Source of the DNA: an uncultured Bacteroidales bacterium
Lineage (GTDB): Bacteria > Bacteroidota > Bacteroidia > Bacteroidales > P3
Direction: 5' to 3'
Assembly (NCBI GenBank): GCA_947165255.1
Contig: CAMUZR010000006.1
Coordinates: 78,995-142,994, forward strand
DNA length: 64,000 bases
The stretch's first letter is position 1. Each line of letters opens with the position of its first letter. The notes under the pieces are model-generated. The model saw only the letters and a list, made by a program, of their open reading frames with translations, had not been told where the DNA came from and searched no databases. A program made the position numbers and the translations under genes. Below are positions 1-8,573 of this stretch, in pieces.

Positions 1-1
1 T

Positions 2-622
2 GTGGGGCTGTGGCGCACGCTGACCGTCAATGAGTGGATCTACCTCCTCATTCGTCGCCCCGATGCCATGCTGTTGCGCTCACAGGGTGTTGTCGAAGGT
101 GTGGGCGGCATCATCCTTCTGCCCGACGACTGGCTGCGGCGAGGCTTCGACACGCTTGATGCCAGCCGTGTCTACCAGTTCAGCCCCCAGCAGTGGAAAT
201 CGTTCGAACGCGGCGGGGCCGTCTTTCTGCCCACCGCAGGGGTGTGCCACATGGCGCGCTACACCATTGGATTGGAGAAAACTGCCCGTCAAGGAATGCC
301 TATCGAGGGAGTCGAGGTCAGCTTTGGCTCCTTGCGCCCCAAGACCCACGCGCCGGTGTCCAAAATGAACACTGGCGAGAGCGACCCACCTTCCATTGCC
401 GAAATAGAATTCCAGGAGAAGACACAATACCGTGAACCTGAAGAGGATGACCACCAGTTGGGCTACTACTGGACCTCCATCCACAACGATGAGCGCACCG
501 CCTTCGGCCTCCTCTTTGTCCTGGACATGAATGCCGTCATTGCCCCCGTGGAACGGCTCACCCGTTGCTCGGTCCGCCTAGTGCAGGATCTGGAGCAACC
601 TCAAAAGAAAGGCCGTAAATAA
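2..622 (+). CDS. C-terminal part of a FISUMP-like surface protein (5' end outside window)
   Basis: The frame is open from the window edge, so the 206 residues seen are probably the C-terminal part of a longer exported protein. The visible pattern is the one that ends many Bacteroidota surface proteins with a FISUMP-like domain: WRTLTVNEWIYLL near the start, a GGIILLPDDW block, GGAVFLPTAG in the middle, then GYYWTS and a closing CSVRLV strand. An insertion rich in Glu, Asp and Pro (about residues 110-150) separates the FLPTAG and YYWTS blocks. No catalytic residues are apparent, and the molecular role of this fold is not established. A similar but decayed tail lies near 43.3-43.6 kb. The family assignment rests on motif recall only. 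Confidence 0.6.
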   Translation: MGLWRTLTVNEWIYLLIRRPDAMLLRSQGVVEGVGGIILLPDDWLRRGFDTLDASRVYQFSPQQWKSFERGGAVFLPTAGVCHMARYTIGLEKTARQGMPIEGVEVSFGSLRPKTHAPVSKMNTGESDPPSIAEIEFQEKTQYREPEEDDHQLGYYWTSIHNDERTAFGLLFVLDMNAVIAPVERLTRCSVRLVQDLEQPQKKGRK

Positions 623-818
623 CATTTGCCCTCTTTTTTCTCTCCATCTTCCCCTTCCGACTCCAAGCCGCCCCGTCTGGTATCGGAGATGAGACGTTTA
701 ATATCTTGTTTCAATGTGTGTTATATTTAAAAGAGGAATACATGAGTTTTTTTGCCAAAAGAGGCAATGAAAAGCCATAACGGGCGTTATTATAGTAAAT
801 TACTTAAATAATAACGCT

Positions 819-1838
819 TTGGCTAGGATAAAAGCACTTTTTTTCTTGCAGTTGCTATGGCTGCCGCTCATGGGCTGTGGCCAACCCGACGAGGCGCAGG
901 AGGTCATCCGCATCTGGCATACACGCGACCGGGCCATACAGCTTCGCTCACGCCTGTCCAACGACTTTGGCGACACGGTGGCTGTAGAAGAACTGGCACG
1001 GCTTTACTACTACGACTTCCTTGACATGAATGGCGGTGTGCGCTTTGCCGATGCCGACCGCTGGGAGCCCGATAGCCTCGGCCGTTACGCCTTTCCACAT
1101 CTTGAGCCCGCCTTTGTCCATTGTGCCGACAGCGCCCTATGGTACCTGCTGCACCTGTGGAGCCGCAATCCAGAGGCTTACGACTACCTCTACTACCCTG
1201 TCGTGCAATTGGAAAACTATCTGGGCCTCGAACACACGGCCTACCTTCTCCCGCCCGATGATTATTTCCCCGGACACTATTTCCCTAGCAGTTATTTCAC
1301 CGCTTTCGACCTCGACGATTGGCCGCACAACTACACCATCGACCTCCTGCAGGCCATGAAGCAGGCTCGTGGTTTGGCCCATGCGGCAGCCCTGCGGCTG
1401 ACCGACTTGGACGAGAGAGACCTCTACAGCACCAATCAGGAAGGGGAGGAGGCTGTCTTTCGTGTACTAGAGAGCCGTTTGGGTGTGAGCCGGCTCTACC
1501 GCATCGAGTTCAGCGATGGACAGCCCACGCTCTACTACAAAGAGGCTGGCATGAATCCGCAGCCCTCGTTGGACGGCCGCTACCATTTTTCTATTCTAAA
1601 AGACAAGAAGCGTCAACTCTCACGCCAGCAATGGCAGGAGTTCCAACTTCTGTCAGACTCGGTCGACCTCATCATGCAGCCACCTTTTTCTACCTGCGGA
1701 ATCAGCGCCGAGGGACCGATTTATCTTTTTGAGATACTCGGTGCCGACGGTTACAGCGCCCGCCTCATTGGCTGTCCCGACCCATCCGTCAGCCGCCTCC
1801 TTGCGCTCTTGCGCAAATATGCCGGAATAATGCGCTAG
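819..1838 (+). CDS. Unknown lipoprotein (339 aa)
   Basis: The best start is a TTG codon at 819, because the N terminus is then a lipoprotein signal: MARIK, a hydrophobic stretch, and a lipobox-like LMGC with Cys at about residue 20. The mature protein is rich in Tyr, Asp and Leu and has no motif I recognise. A PDDYFPGHYFPSS stretch around residue 150 and three Cys after residue 290 stand out. The gene is alone, with 196 bases before it and a strong hairpin after it. It is probably attached to the outer or inner membrane facing the periplasm. No function is proposed. Confidence 0.6.
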   Translation: MARIKALFFLQLLWLPLMGCGQPDEAQEVIRIWHTRDRAIQLRSRLSNDFGDTVAVEELARLYYYDFLDMNGGVRFADADRWEPDSLGRYAFPHLEPAFVHCADSALWYLLHLWSRNPEAYDYLYYPVVQLENYLGLEHTAYLLPPDDYFPGHYFPSSYFTAFDLDDWPHNYTIDLLQAMKQARGLAHAAALRLTDLDERDLYSTNQEGEEAVFRVLESRLGVSRLYRIEFSDGQPTLYYKEAGMNPQPSLDGRYHFSILKDKKRQLSRQQWQEFQLLSDSVDLIMQPPFSTCGISAEGPIYLFEILGADGYSARLIGCPDPSVSRLLALLRKYAGIMR

Positions 1839-1974
1839 CCCTTTCCATTCTTCCCCCTAGCTTCCCTATTTGTGTAGTGCTTATTTTGCATTTAGTTTAT
1901 GTTTTATTTGTATTTGATAAATTAAATGCAAACTAAATATAGGATAAATATAAGATAACAAGCGAAGAACGAGC

Positions 1975-2015
1975 GAGGCTTCGCACAACCAAGGGAAAGG
2001 GTTGGGCGAAGTCTC
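1975..2015. terminator. Strong hairpin between two convergent genes
   Basis: A stem of 15 pairs with one mismatch (1975-1990 pairing with 2000-2015, loop 1991-1999) lies between the convergent lipoprotein and P-type ATPase genes. No long T tract follows on either strand, so it may be a weak terminator or an RNA-stabilising end. Just upstream, 1880-1960 is very AT-rich and contains a TTTGCATTT / AAATGCAAA inverted pair. Confidence 0.45.
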
Positions 2016-2061
2016 GAAAAGGGTGATGGCGGGGTACTCTGCGGGAATGGAAAGGCGGCGG

Positions 2062-4062
2062 CTAGGCGTTAGACGGGCGGGTGTTCAGTGTGCGCATGGC
2101 GTTGAGTACGGCCAAGACGGTGACGCCTACGTCGCCAAAGACGGCCAGCCACATGGTGCAGTTGCCGGTGGCGGCCAAGACGAGGATGAGCACTTTCACC
2201 CCGATGGCAAACCACACGTTCTGGCGCGCAATGCGAAGGGTGCGGCGGGCGATGGCGATGGCAGTGGCAATTTTGGAAGGCTGGTCGTCCATGAGCACTA
2301 CGTCGGCCGCTTCGATGGCGGCGTCGCTGCCCAGTCCGCCCATGGCTATGCCCACGTCGGCACGGGCTAGCACCGGGGCATCGTTGATGCCGTCGCCCAC
2401 GAATGCCAAACTGCTCCTTTCGGGTTTCTCGTCCAGCAGCCGCTCCAGGTAGTTCACCTTGTCGGTGGGCAGCAGTTCGGCATGGTATTCGTCCAGATTG
2501 AGTTTTTTGGCCACATCGGCTGCTACGGCTTCCCGGTCGCCGGTCAGCATTACGGTGCGGCTGACGCCGAGGCCCTTCAGGAGGCCGATGGCATCGGCGC
2601 TGTCGGCCTTTATTTTGTCGTTGATGACAATGTGCCCCGCATACTCGCCCCCGATGGCCACATGGATGATGGTGCCTGCCAGTTCGCAGTCGTGCCATGC
2701 CACGCCTAGGGCTTCCATCATCTTGCTGTTGCCCACGCATACTATGTCGTCCTCGACGCGGGCACGGATGCCCTGTCCGGCTATCTCTTCCACTTCGCTC
2801 ACTCGGCATCCGTCGTTGGCTTCGTCGGGAAAGGCGTCGCGCAGGGCGGCGGCTATGGGGTGAGTGGAGAAATGCTCCACATGGGCTGCAAGGTGCAGCA
2901 GGTGCCGTTCGTCGTAGCGCTCGGGGTGGACGGCCTCGACGGCAAACTGGCCGTGGGTGAGGGTGCCGGTCTTGTCGAATACCACCGTGCCCACACGGGC
3001 TAGTGTTTCCATGTAGTTGGCACCCTTTATCAGAATGCCTTTGCGCGAAGCTCCGCCGATGCCGCCAAAGAAGGAGAGCGGTACGCTCAGCACCAGGGCA
3101 CAGGGGCAGCTCACCACGAGAAACATCAGAGCGCGGTAGAGCCAGACGGCAAGGCCTGCTGTGTATGAGTCGTAGAAGAAGGGAGGTATGAAGGCTAGCA
3201 GGACGGCTGCCAGCACCACAATGGGGGTATAGACACGGGCAAAGCGGCTTATGAAGTTCTCGCTGCGCGATTTGTGTTCGCTGGCGTTTTCCACCAGTTC
3301 GATGATTTTAGAGGCGGTGCTTTCTCCGAAATTTTTGGTGGTGCGCACCCGGATGACGCCGCTGAGGTTGACGCAGCCGGAGGCCACTTCGTCTCCTTCA
3401 TGCAGGTCGCGCGGGGCGCTTTCGCCGGTCAGAGCCACGGTGTTCAGGCTGCTGTTGCCCTCGACGACAATGCCGTCCAAGGGCACTTTTTCGCCCGGTT
3501 TGACCACGATGGTTTCGCCCACCTGTACTTGGTCGGGGGGTATCGAGGACACGATGCCGTCGCGCTCCACATTGGCCGCATCGGGGCGTATGTCCATCAG
3601 TTGGGCTATGCTGGCACGGCTCTTGCCCTCGGCATAGCCTTCGAAGAGCTCGCCCACCTGGAAGAAGAGCATTACGAACACCGCTTCGGGATATTGGTGC
3701 TCGCCGCTGAGAAATCCAATGCCGAGGGCGCCCAGCGTGGCAATGGACATGAGGAAGTTTTCGTTGAACCAGTCCCCTTCGGCGATGCCTTCTGCGGCTT
3801 CTTTCAATGTGCCCCAGCCCACGATCAGATAGGGCACTAGGTATACCAGCAGTAGCTGCCACAGGTTTAGGTGGGTGAGCCTCTCTAGCAGCACGGCACC
3901 CACTAGGGCTAGTGTCCCGAAGGCAATTAGCCGCAGGCGGGCATGGGTGCTCATTTCTTCGTCGTGATGGTGGTGGGCTTCGTCATGATGGTGTTGATGC
4001 TCCTGACAGGTGTGTTCGTGTCCGTGGCAGCATTCGTGGTGGCTATTATCGTTGTGATTCAT
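2062..4062 (-). CDS. Zn/Cd-type heavy-metal P1B-ATPase
   Basis: This is an ATP-driven exporter of divalent soft metals in the inner membrane, 666 residues long. The first 36 residues are packed with His, Cys, Asp and Glu, a likely metal-sensing or chaperoning tail, and there is no HMA-type CxxC domain. Then come the transmembrane segments, the actuator-loop motif TGES, the CPC metal site (SCPCALVLS), the phosphorylation site DKTGTLT, the hinge GDGINDAP and a last helix containing K and DVG. The CPC plus K...DxG combination is typical of the Zn2+/Cd2+/Pb2+ (P1B-2) class rather than the copper class. It is divergent from a Fur-family gene with an equally His-rich start, which suggests metal-responsive control. 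Confidence 0.93.
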   Translation of the reverse strand: MNHNDNSHHECCHGHEHTCQEHQHHHDEAHHHHDEEMSTHARLRLIAFGTLALVGAVLLERLTHLNLWQLLLVYLVPYLIVGWGTLKEAAEGIAEGDWFNENFLMSIATLGALGIGFLSGEHQYPEAVFVMLFFQVGELFEGYAEGKSRASIAQLMDIRPDAANVERDGIVSSIPPDQVQVGETIVVKPGEKVPLDGIVVEGNSSLNTVALTGESAPRDLHEGDEVASGCVNLSGVIRVRTTKNFGESTASKIIELVENASEHKSRSENFISRFARVYTPIVVLAAVLLAFIPPFFYDSYTAGLAVWLYRALMFLVVSCPCALVLSVPLSFFGGIGGASRKGILIKGANYMETLARVGTVVFDKTGTLTHGQFAVEAVHPERYDERHLLHLAAHVEHFSTHPIAAALRDAFPDEANDGCRVSEVEEIAGQGIRARVEDDIVCVGNSKMMEALGVAWHDCELAGTIIHVAIGGEYAGHIVINDKIKADSADAIGLLKGLGVSRTVMLTGDREAVAADVAKKLNLDEYHAELLPTDKVNYLERLLDEKPERSSLAFVGDGINDAPVLARADVGIAMGGLGSDAAIEAADVVLMDDQPSKIATAIAIARRTLRIARQNVWFAIGVKVLILVLAATGNCTMWLAVFGDVGVTVLAVLNAMRTLNTRPSNA

Positions 4063-4098
4063 TTTGTTAACTATTATTGCTTACTGTTATTGATGTTG

Positions 4099-4106
4099 CA
4101 AAGGTA
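4099..4106 (-). promoter_or_regulatory. -7 box of the P-type ATPase promoter
   Basis: On the minus strand this reads TACCTTTG, a match to the Bacteroidota -7 consensus TAnnTTTG, placed about 37 bases before the ATPase start codon. Confidence 0.6.
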
Positions 4107-4119
4107 CGCTGCTTTTCCT

Positions 4120-4136
4120 GCAAACGAATTGCAAAC
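4120..4136. promoter_or_regulatory. Candidate metal-regulator operator (direct repeat)
   Basis: GCAAAC occurs twice, 11 bases apart (4120-4125 and 4131-4136), about 14-30 bases upstream of the ATPase -7 box, so it would overlap the -33 region. Binding by the divergent Fur-family protein is inferred from position only. Confidence 0.3.
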
Positions 4137-4189
4137 AAAAATGCTTTTGCCGGGGCAATAATACAAGGTTAGGTGCGTTATGATATATT

Positions 4190-4660
4190 ATGGAAGAATG
4201 TAACGGACACGAACATACCGACCATGGGCAGGAGCGGCCTACCCAATATTACGAGCAGATTCTCTCTGACGAGGGCATCCGTGTGACGGCAGTACGACTG
4301 CTGGTGCTTAAAGCCGTTTATAGCCGCATTCAGGGGGCTTTCACCCTTCAGGATGTGGTGGATATGCTTGAGACTGCCGACACCTCTTCTGTTTTCCGAG
4401 CCCTCACCCTCTTTGCCGAGAAGGGGTTGCTCCATTTGATTGACGACGGTTCGGGGGCGCAAAAATATTGTGTATGCCACTGCGAGGATCATCACCACCA
4501 CCGCGGCCATATTCACTTCAGTTGTAACGTCTGCCACAAGACTTTCTGCCTTACCGAGGTGCCCATTCCGCCTGTTCCCGTGCCGCAAGGCTTTCAGGTG
4601 GAAGAGTCGGAATATGTCATCAAGGGCATTTGCCCCAAGTGCTTGGGGTGTGCCCAATAA
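4190..4660 (+). CDS. Fur-family metal-dependent regulator
   Basis: This 156-residue protein has the Fur layout: a winged helix (about 20-90) with GIRVTAVRLLVLKAV and the TSSVFRALTLF recognition region, then a metal-binding dimerisation part. That part carries CVCHCEDHHHHRGHIHF, a first CNVCHKTFC pair and a second CPKCLGC pair, which together form a structural zinc site. The start chosen gives an N terminus with several His residues (NGHEHTDHG). It is transcribed away from a Zn/Cd-type ATPase over a 127-base gap, so control of that pump is likely; a zinc-sensing (Zur-like) role is inferred. Family membership is secure, but the metal is not. Confidence 0.88.
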   Translation: MEECNGHEHTDHGQERPTQYYEQILSDEGIRVTAVRLLVLKAVYSRIQGAFTLQDVVDMLETADTSSVFRALTLFAEKGLLHLIDDGSGAQKYCVCHCEDHHHHRGHIHFSCNVCHKTFCLTEVPIPPVPVPQGFQVEESEYVIKGICPKCLGCAQ

Positions 4661-4676
4661 GAAAAGATTAGATACA

Positions 4677-4702
4677 CTTTAGATGATAATTGTAATCTAA
4701 AG
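4677..4702. terminator. Small hairpin between convergent genes
   Basis: CTTTAGAT (4677-4684) and ATCTAAAG (4695-4702) form a perfect 8-base stem between the convergent Fur-family and amidohydrolase genes. It is AT-rich and has no clear T tract. Confidence 0.35.
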
Positions 4703-4718
4703 ATTGCAAGAGGCTCCT

Positions 4719-6077
4719 TTAGCGGAGTTTCTTGAAAATGGTTGGCATCATCTCGGGCGAGAGGGGTTGGAAGCTGGGAAGTCGCAGGCTTTTGACCATC
4801 TGGGCGGTGCCTTGCTTGTATTTCTGGAAATGCTGGGTGGTCAGGTGCTGTTGGTAGGCGGCTTCGGAAGCATAGATTTCCAGTATGCGTATGTGGTGCG
4901 GGTCTTCTTTGCTCTGCATGGGAAAGAGGCTGATAACTCCCGGTTCGCGTTCTAAGGAGAGGCGGTCGACTTCTTCGGCATAAGAAAGATATTCGGCCAA
5001 ATATTCCGGATAAACCTCAATTTCGGCAATGCGCACAATCATTTCCCCCGGACGGCCATTGGCGGTTGGCTTGTCTTGGCTCAGGCCCATGAGCCATTCC
5101 GCATTCTTGTGCAGAATCATCTCGGCAAAGGGGGCAAGGTCGGGTTCTTCGGAAAGATATTTCCGCATTCGAGAAAGCCCCTCGGTAAGGACTTGAGGTT
5201 TTACGTAAGGGTAGTCGGAACCATAAAGCAGGTGGTCGGGCGTGGTGATGGTGAGCATCATGCGTATTACCTCAGGTGAATGGGCTCCGGCCAGGTCGTA
5301 ATAGAGTGCGCCCAGGTTGCGCTCCCAGTCTATCGCGCCTACTTTTTTGGTGGCCTGCATGACGGGTGCGAGCGATTTCATGCGGGGAACGGCCAACGGG
5401 AGGTAGGCTCCGCAGTGGGGTACCACTATTTTGATATTGGCATAACGAGCCAGCACATTGCGGGAAATCATGTTGGCCACGGCGCGAGTGGTTTCCGACA
5501 GGTACTCCTGCATGGCCAACGGGGTCTGTCCCATCACTTGTTTGTTGACGGGTTCGGGACGGTGAGGATGCAGGATGATGAGCGCGTTGCGCTTGTTCAG
5601 TTCGTCAAAAAGAGGGTCCAAAGCGGGGTCGCCCAGATATTGCCCCCTAACATTGGTGGCCAGTTTGATGCCGTCGGCCTTGAGGGTGTCCAAGGCGTAT
5701 ATGGCCTCACGAATGGCTGCCTCGACGTCGGGCAGAGGCAGGGCTGCACAGAAGAGAAAACGTCCGGGATGCTCCTTCTTGAGTTTTGCTGCCGTCTTGT
5801 TGGTCTGCCTGATGGTGGAGGGTGCAGACGGCTGCGGAGCTGGCAGGGTCAGCACCGCAGTGCTTACGTCCGCCTCGTCCATCCAACGCAGGTGCTCTTC
5901 CACAGAATATTCGGGTATGGGAAAGCCTTCGTCCATCAGGCGGTTGTCGCGCTGTAGGTCGGAAAGGAATTCGGGCGGGACGAAATGGCAGTGCAGGTCG
6001 ACGGCACTCTGAGCCATAGTGCTGGAAGCAAAAAATGTGGTCATTGCAATGATAGTTGTTTTAATCAGTCGATTCAT
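4719..6077 (-). CDS. Exported amidohydrolase fused to an ABM-type monooxygenase domain
   Basis: The protein has 452 residues. A signal peptide (first about 22 residues, ending SSTMAQS) is followed by an amidohydrolase-2/ACMSD-like metal-dependent barrel. Visible motifs are [12 protein letters not shown] (the HxH metal pair), [17 protein letters not shown] and LLYGSDYPY. From about residue 345 to the end there is a second domain resembling antibiotic-biosynthesis-monooxygenase (ABM) folds, with [15 protein letters not shown] and [12 protein letters not shown]. The start codon overlaps the stop of the upstream mannosidase gene in an ATGA, so the two are probably translated together. The substrate is unknown; periplasmic hydrolysis or decarboxylation of a small acid is inferred. 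The fusion is the unusual part. Confidence 0.85.
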   Translation of the reverse strand: MNRLIKTTIIAMTTFFASSTMAQSAVDLHCHFVPPEFLSDLQRDNRLMDEGFPIPEYSVEEHLRWMDEADVSTAVLTLPAPQPSAPSTIRQTNKTAAKLKKEHPGRFLFCAALPLPDVEAAIREAIYALDTLKADGIKLATNVRGQYLGDPALDPLFDELNKRNALIILHPHRPEPVNKQVMGQTPLAMQEYLSETTRAVANMISRNVLARYANIKIVVPHCGAYLPLAVPRMKSLAPVMQATKKVGAIDWERNLGALYYDLAGAHSPEVIRMMLTITTPDHLLYGSDYPYVKPQVLTEGLSRMRKYLSEEPDLAPFAEMILHKNAEWLMGLSQDKPTANGRPGEMIVRIAEIEVYPEYLAEYLSYAEEVDRLSLEREPGVISLFPMQSKEDPHHIRILEIYASEAAYQQHLTTQHFQKYKQGTAQMVKSLRLPSFQPLSPEMMPTIFKKLR

Positions 6078-8191
6078 TTCGGCAATTGTTTAGTATAGAT
6101 GTCGTTGAGAGTTCTTACGGTGACTTTCACCCCACTGAGGTCCTCTTTTGGGTTGCGGGGAATGAAGTGGGCGGTGAGAGTGCCGTTGGCCTCAAGGTCG
6201 AAATAGTTGCGGTCGAAATGGCCGTCCACATGGGGCTCGGTCTGCAGCATCACATCGCGCAGCATATTCTCGGCGCTGAGTGTGACGGTGAGCCTTCCCT
6301 TGCGGTCGATGTTTTGTTTCACATTATATTTGGGCGCCTTTAGATGCAGGTTCTTGGGATAAGTCTTGTAGTACTGCTGCCATAGGTCGAGGTCGGCATG
6401 GGGGGCGAAAAGGTCACGGGCACGGTAGTGCAGGGCCTTCCAGTTGCCGTAAAAATCGATGCTGCTCCATGAAGCCACCGGCCAGCAGTCGTCCAGCTGC
6501 CAGTAAAGAGTGCCCATGCAATGGGGTTGTGCCAGCAGGTGCTGCAGGATGCCGTAGCCCGTGCCCCAGGCTTGCAGCAGTTGCGACACGTAGCAGTAGT
6601 CTTCGAGCGAAAGGCACTGGCTGTCGAAGCCGTAGTACTTGCGCATGGCTTTGTCGATAATTTCCACGCCACGGCCATGCTTCTGATGCCCTTTCATGGT
6701 GGGGGAGTTTATGGTGCGCTGCCCTTCGGGACAGAAACGGCAGACGGTGCTCCAGTCGGGATAGCTTTGGAAGCCATACTCCGACATAAAGCGGCCGGTC
6801 TTCTCCTTGTAAACCTCAAACGGCAGTTCGCCCCACCACACGCCCCAGTAGTGGCTGTCGCCGTGGGTGACGCATTCGGGATGTCCCCATCCGTAAAGGG
6901 GCGAGGTGGTGATATAAACTCGGTGCAGCGGGTCGTGTTTGCTCACGGCTGCGGCCAGAATACCCTGTGAGCCAAATAGTGTGTCGATGCCGTGTTGCAG
7001 GACGGCCTGCTGTTCTGCAGTCCACTGGTATTGTTGCTGCCAGCCCCAGTCTTCCCAGCCGTTTTTCACCTCGTTGTTGCCGCACCACACCACCACGCAG
7101 GGGTGTCGCGAGATTCGGCGAACCTGATATTCCGCCTCGGCCTTGACGTTGTTCAGAAATGCCGTGTCAGAAGGGTAGAGGGCGCAGCTGAAGTTGAAAT
7201 CCTGCCACACCATGATGCCCAGCGAGTCGCAGAGGTCGTAGAAATAATCGGGCTCATAGATGCCCCCGCCCCATACGCGCAGCATGTTGAAGTTGGCCTC
7301 CTTGGCCGAGGTGAGCAGGTAGCGGTAGCGCTCTTTCATTTCGGGAGTGAGGACAGGGAAGGAATGGCAGGGAATCCAGTTGGCTCCTTTGGCAAAGAGG
7401 GGCTTTCCGTCTTTGTAGAAAGTGAACGACTGGCCGATGGAGTCTTTCTCCTGACGTAGCTCCACATTCCATGACTTTGGCTTGACGGTTTCCTCTGTAC
7501 GGGTACCGTTGTAGCACTCTAGGCGGGCAGAACCCATGATGCCAACCGTGCTTAGTTTAGGACCCCAGTCCCATCCCAACATGTAGGGAGCCATGCGGCT
7601 CATGGCGCGGTGGTCGGGTAGGTCGTATTCCATATCGGGCCAAGGGTAGCCGTCCTCTTCGCACACATCGGTGGCAAAATGGTCTTCGTTGTTGATTTCG
7701 ATGGGATAGAAATGGATTTCCAGTATGGTGCTGTCGTCCAGATCGGGCAGCATGTTGCCTTCCATCAGCACGTCGAACAGGCAAACACGGTATTCACGGA
7801 ACATATTGTCGCACATGACGACATGGCGTTGGAAAGGGACTCTGTCCACAGATCCGGTCATGGTCACGTCGCAATAGGTTACCCCCTCTAGCACCAAATC
7901 GCAGTGCTCATACCCTTGCCACATGTCGCGGGTGATGATGGTGCGGTACTTCCAATCACTGTTCCCTACCCATTGCACAGCGTCTTCGTTAGTGCCCATG
8001 AAAGGGTCGGGAATGATGCTGTTGGCCATCAGATCGGTGTGTATGCATCCGGGTACGGTGGCGTCGTACCATTGCCCCTTGTACTCAAACTGCCAGGAGG
8101 TAAGAGGGGTGATGTTGATGGAATCGCTTTTGCAGCCGGCAAATGACAATGCAACGACAAGGAGAAGTAAAGGTAGGATTCTTTTTGTCAT
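6074..8191 (-). CDS. GH2 beta-mannosidase-like lipoprotein, internal domain missing
   Basis: I start at the ATG at 8191 ([11 protein letters not shown], lipobox FAGC), not further upstream, since this gives a clean lipoprotein signal and a protein of 705 residues. The N-terminal sugar-binding domain shows [12 protein letters not shown] and DPFMGTNED. The barrel shows [25 protein letters not shown], the acid/base in WCGNNE (Glu374) and the nucleophile in SEYGF (Glu471). These are the hallmarks of GH2 beta-mannosidases, which are usually near 850 residues. Here LECYNG is followed almost at once by [16 protein letters not shown], so the Ig-like domain that normally sits between them is absent in frame. 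It would release mannose from oligosaccharides. It sits between a DUF486 gene (one base away) and the amidohydrolase. Confidence 0.9.
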   Translation of the reverse strand: MTKRILPLLLLVVALSFAGCKSDSINITPLTSWQFEYKGQWYDATVPGCIHTDLMANSIIPDPFMGTNEDAVQWVGNSDWKYRTIITRDMWQGYEHCDLVLEGVTYCDVTMTGSVDRVPFQRHVVMCDNMFREYRVCLFDVLMEGNMLPDLDDSTILEIHFYPIEINNEDHFATDVCEEDGYPWPDMEYDLPDHRAMSRMAPYMLGWDWGPKLSTVGIMGSARLECYNGTRTEETVKPKSWNVELRQEKDSIGQSFTFYKDGKPLFAKGANWIPCHSFPVLTPEMKERYRYLLTSAKEANFNMLRVWGGGIYEPDYFYDLCDSLGIMVWQDFNFSCALYPSDTAFLNNVKAEAEYQVRRISRHPCVVVWCGNNEVKNGWEDWGWQQQYQWTAEQQAVLQHGIDTLFGSQGILAAAVSKHDPLHRVYITTSPLYGWGHPECVTHGDSHYWGVWWGELPFEVYKEKTGRFMSEYGFQSYPDWSTVCRFCPEGQRTINSPTMKGHQKHGRGVEIIDKAMRKYYGFDSQCLSLEDYCYVSQLLQAWGTGYGILQHLLAQPHCMGTLYWQLDDCWPVASWSSIDFYGNWKALHYRARDLFAPHADLDLWQQYYKTYPKNLHLKAPKYNVKQNIDRKGRLTVTLSAENMLRDVMLQTEPHVDGHFDRNYFDLEANGTLTAHFIPRNPKEDLSGVKVTVRTLNDIYTKQLPK

Positions 8192-8192
8192 A

Positions 8193-8570
8193 TTATTCTG
8201 TTTTAAGGAAGGCGAAAAAAACGGCCAAGACGATGAGGCCGAAAGCCACCAAATGATTCCATCGGATAGGCTCGCCTTTGAACACTGTGGCCACGATGAC
8301 TGTGAAGACAACCAGCGAGACACACTCCTGTATCACCTTCAGTTGCATCAGAGAGAACGGCCCGCCCGTGATTTGCGACCCTATGCGGTTGGCCGGAATC
8401 ATAAAGGTATACTCAAAGAAGGCCATGCTCCACGACACTGCAATGATGGCTATCAGCGGCCAGTCCTTTATTAGGTTCATCTGCTGCAATTTCAGGTTGC
8501 CGTACCAGGCGAAAGTCATAAATACATTGGAGCAGATGAGCATCAGTATGGTGATAAGTCCGCGTGGCAT
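8193..8570 (-). CDS. DUF486 / DMT-type small membrane protein
   Basis: This 125-residue, very hydrophobic protein has about four membrane segments and the conserved [23 protein letters not shown] and QLKVIQE stretches of the DUF486 family, which belongs to the drug/metabolite transporter superfamily. It is half the size of classical DMT carriers, so it would act as a dimer if it transports anything. Its stop lies one base before the mannosidase start and its own start lies three bases after the cinA stop, so it is inside the minus-strand operon. Substrate unknown. Confidence 0.85.
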   Translation of the reverse strand: MPRGLITILMLICSNVFMTFAWYGNLKLQQMNLIKDWPLIAIIAVSWSMAFFEYTFMIPANRIGSQITGGPFSLMQLKVIQECVSLVVFTVIVATVFKGEPIRWNHLVAFGLIVLAVFFAFLKTE

Positions 8571-8573
8571 AGC

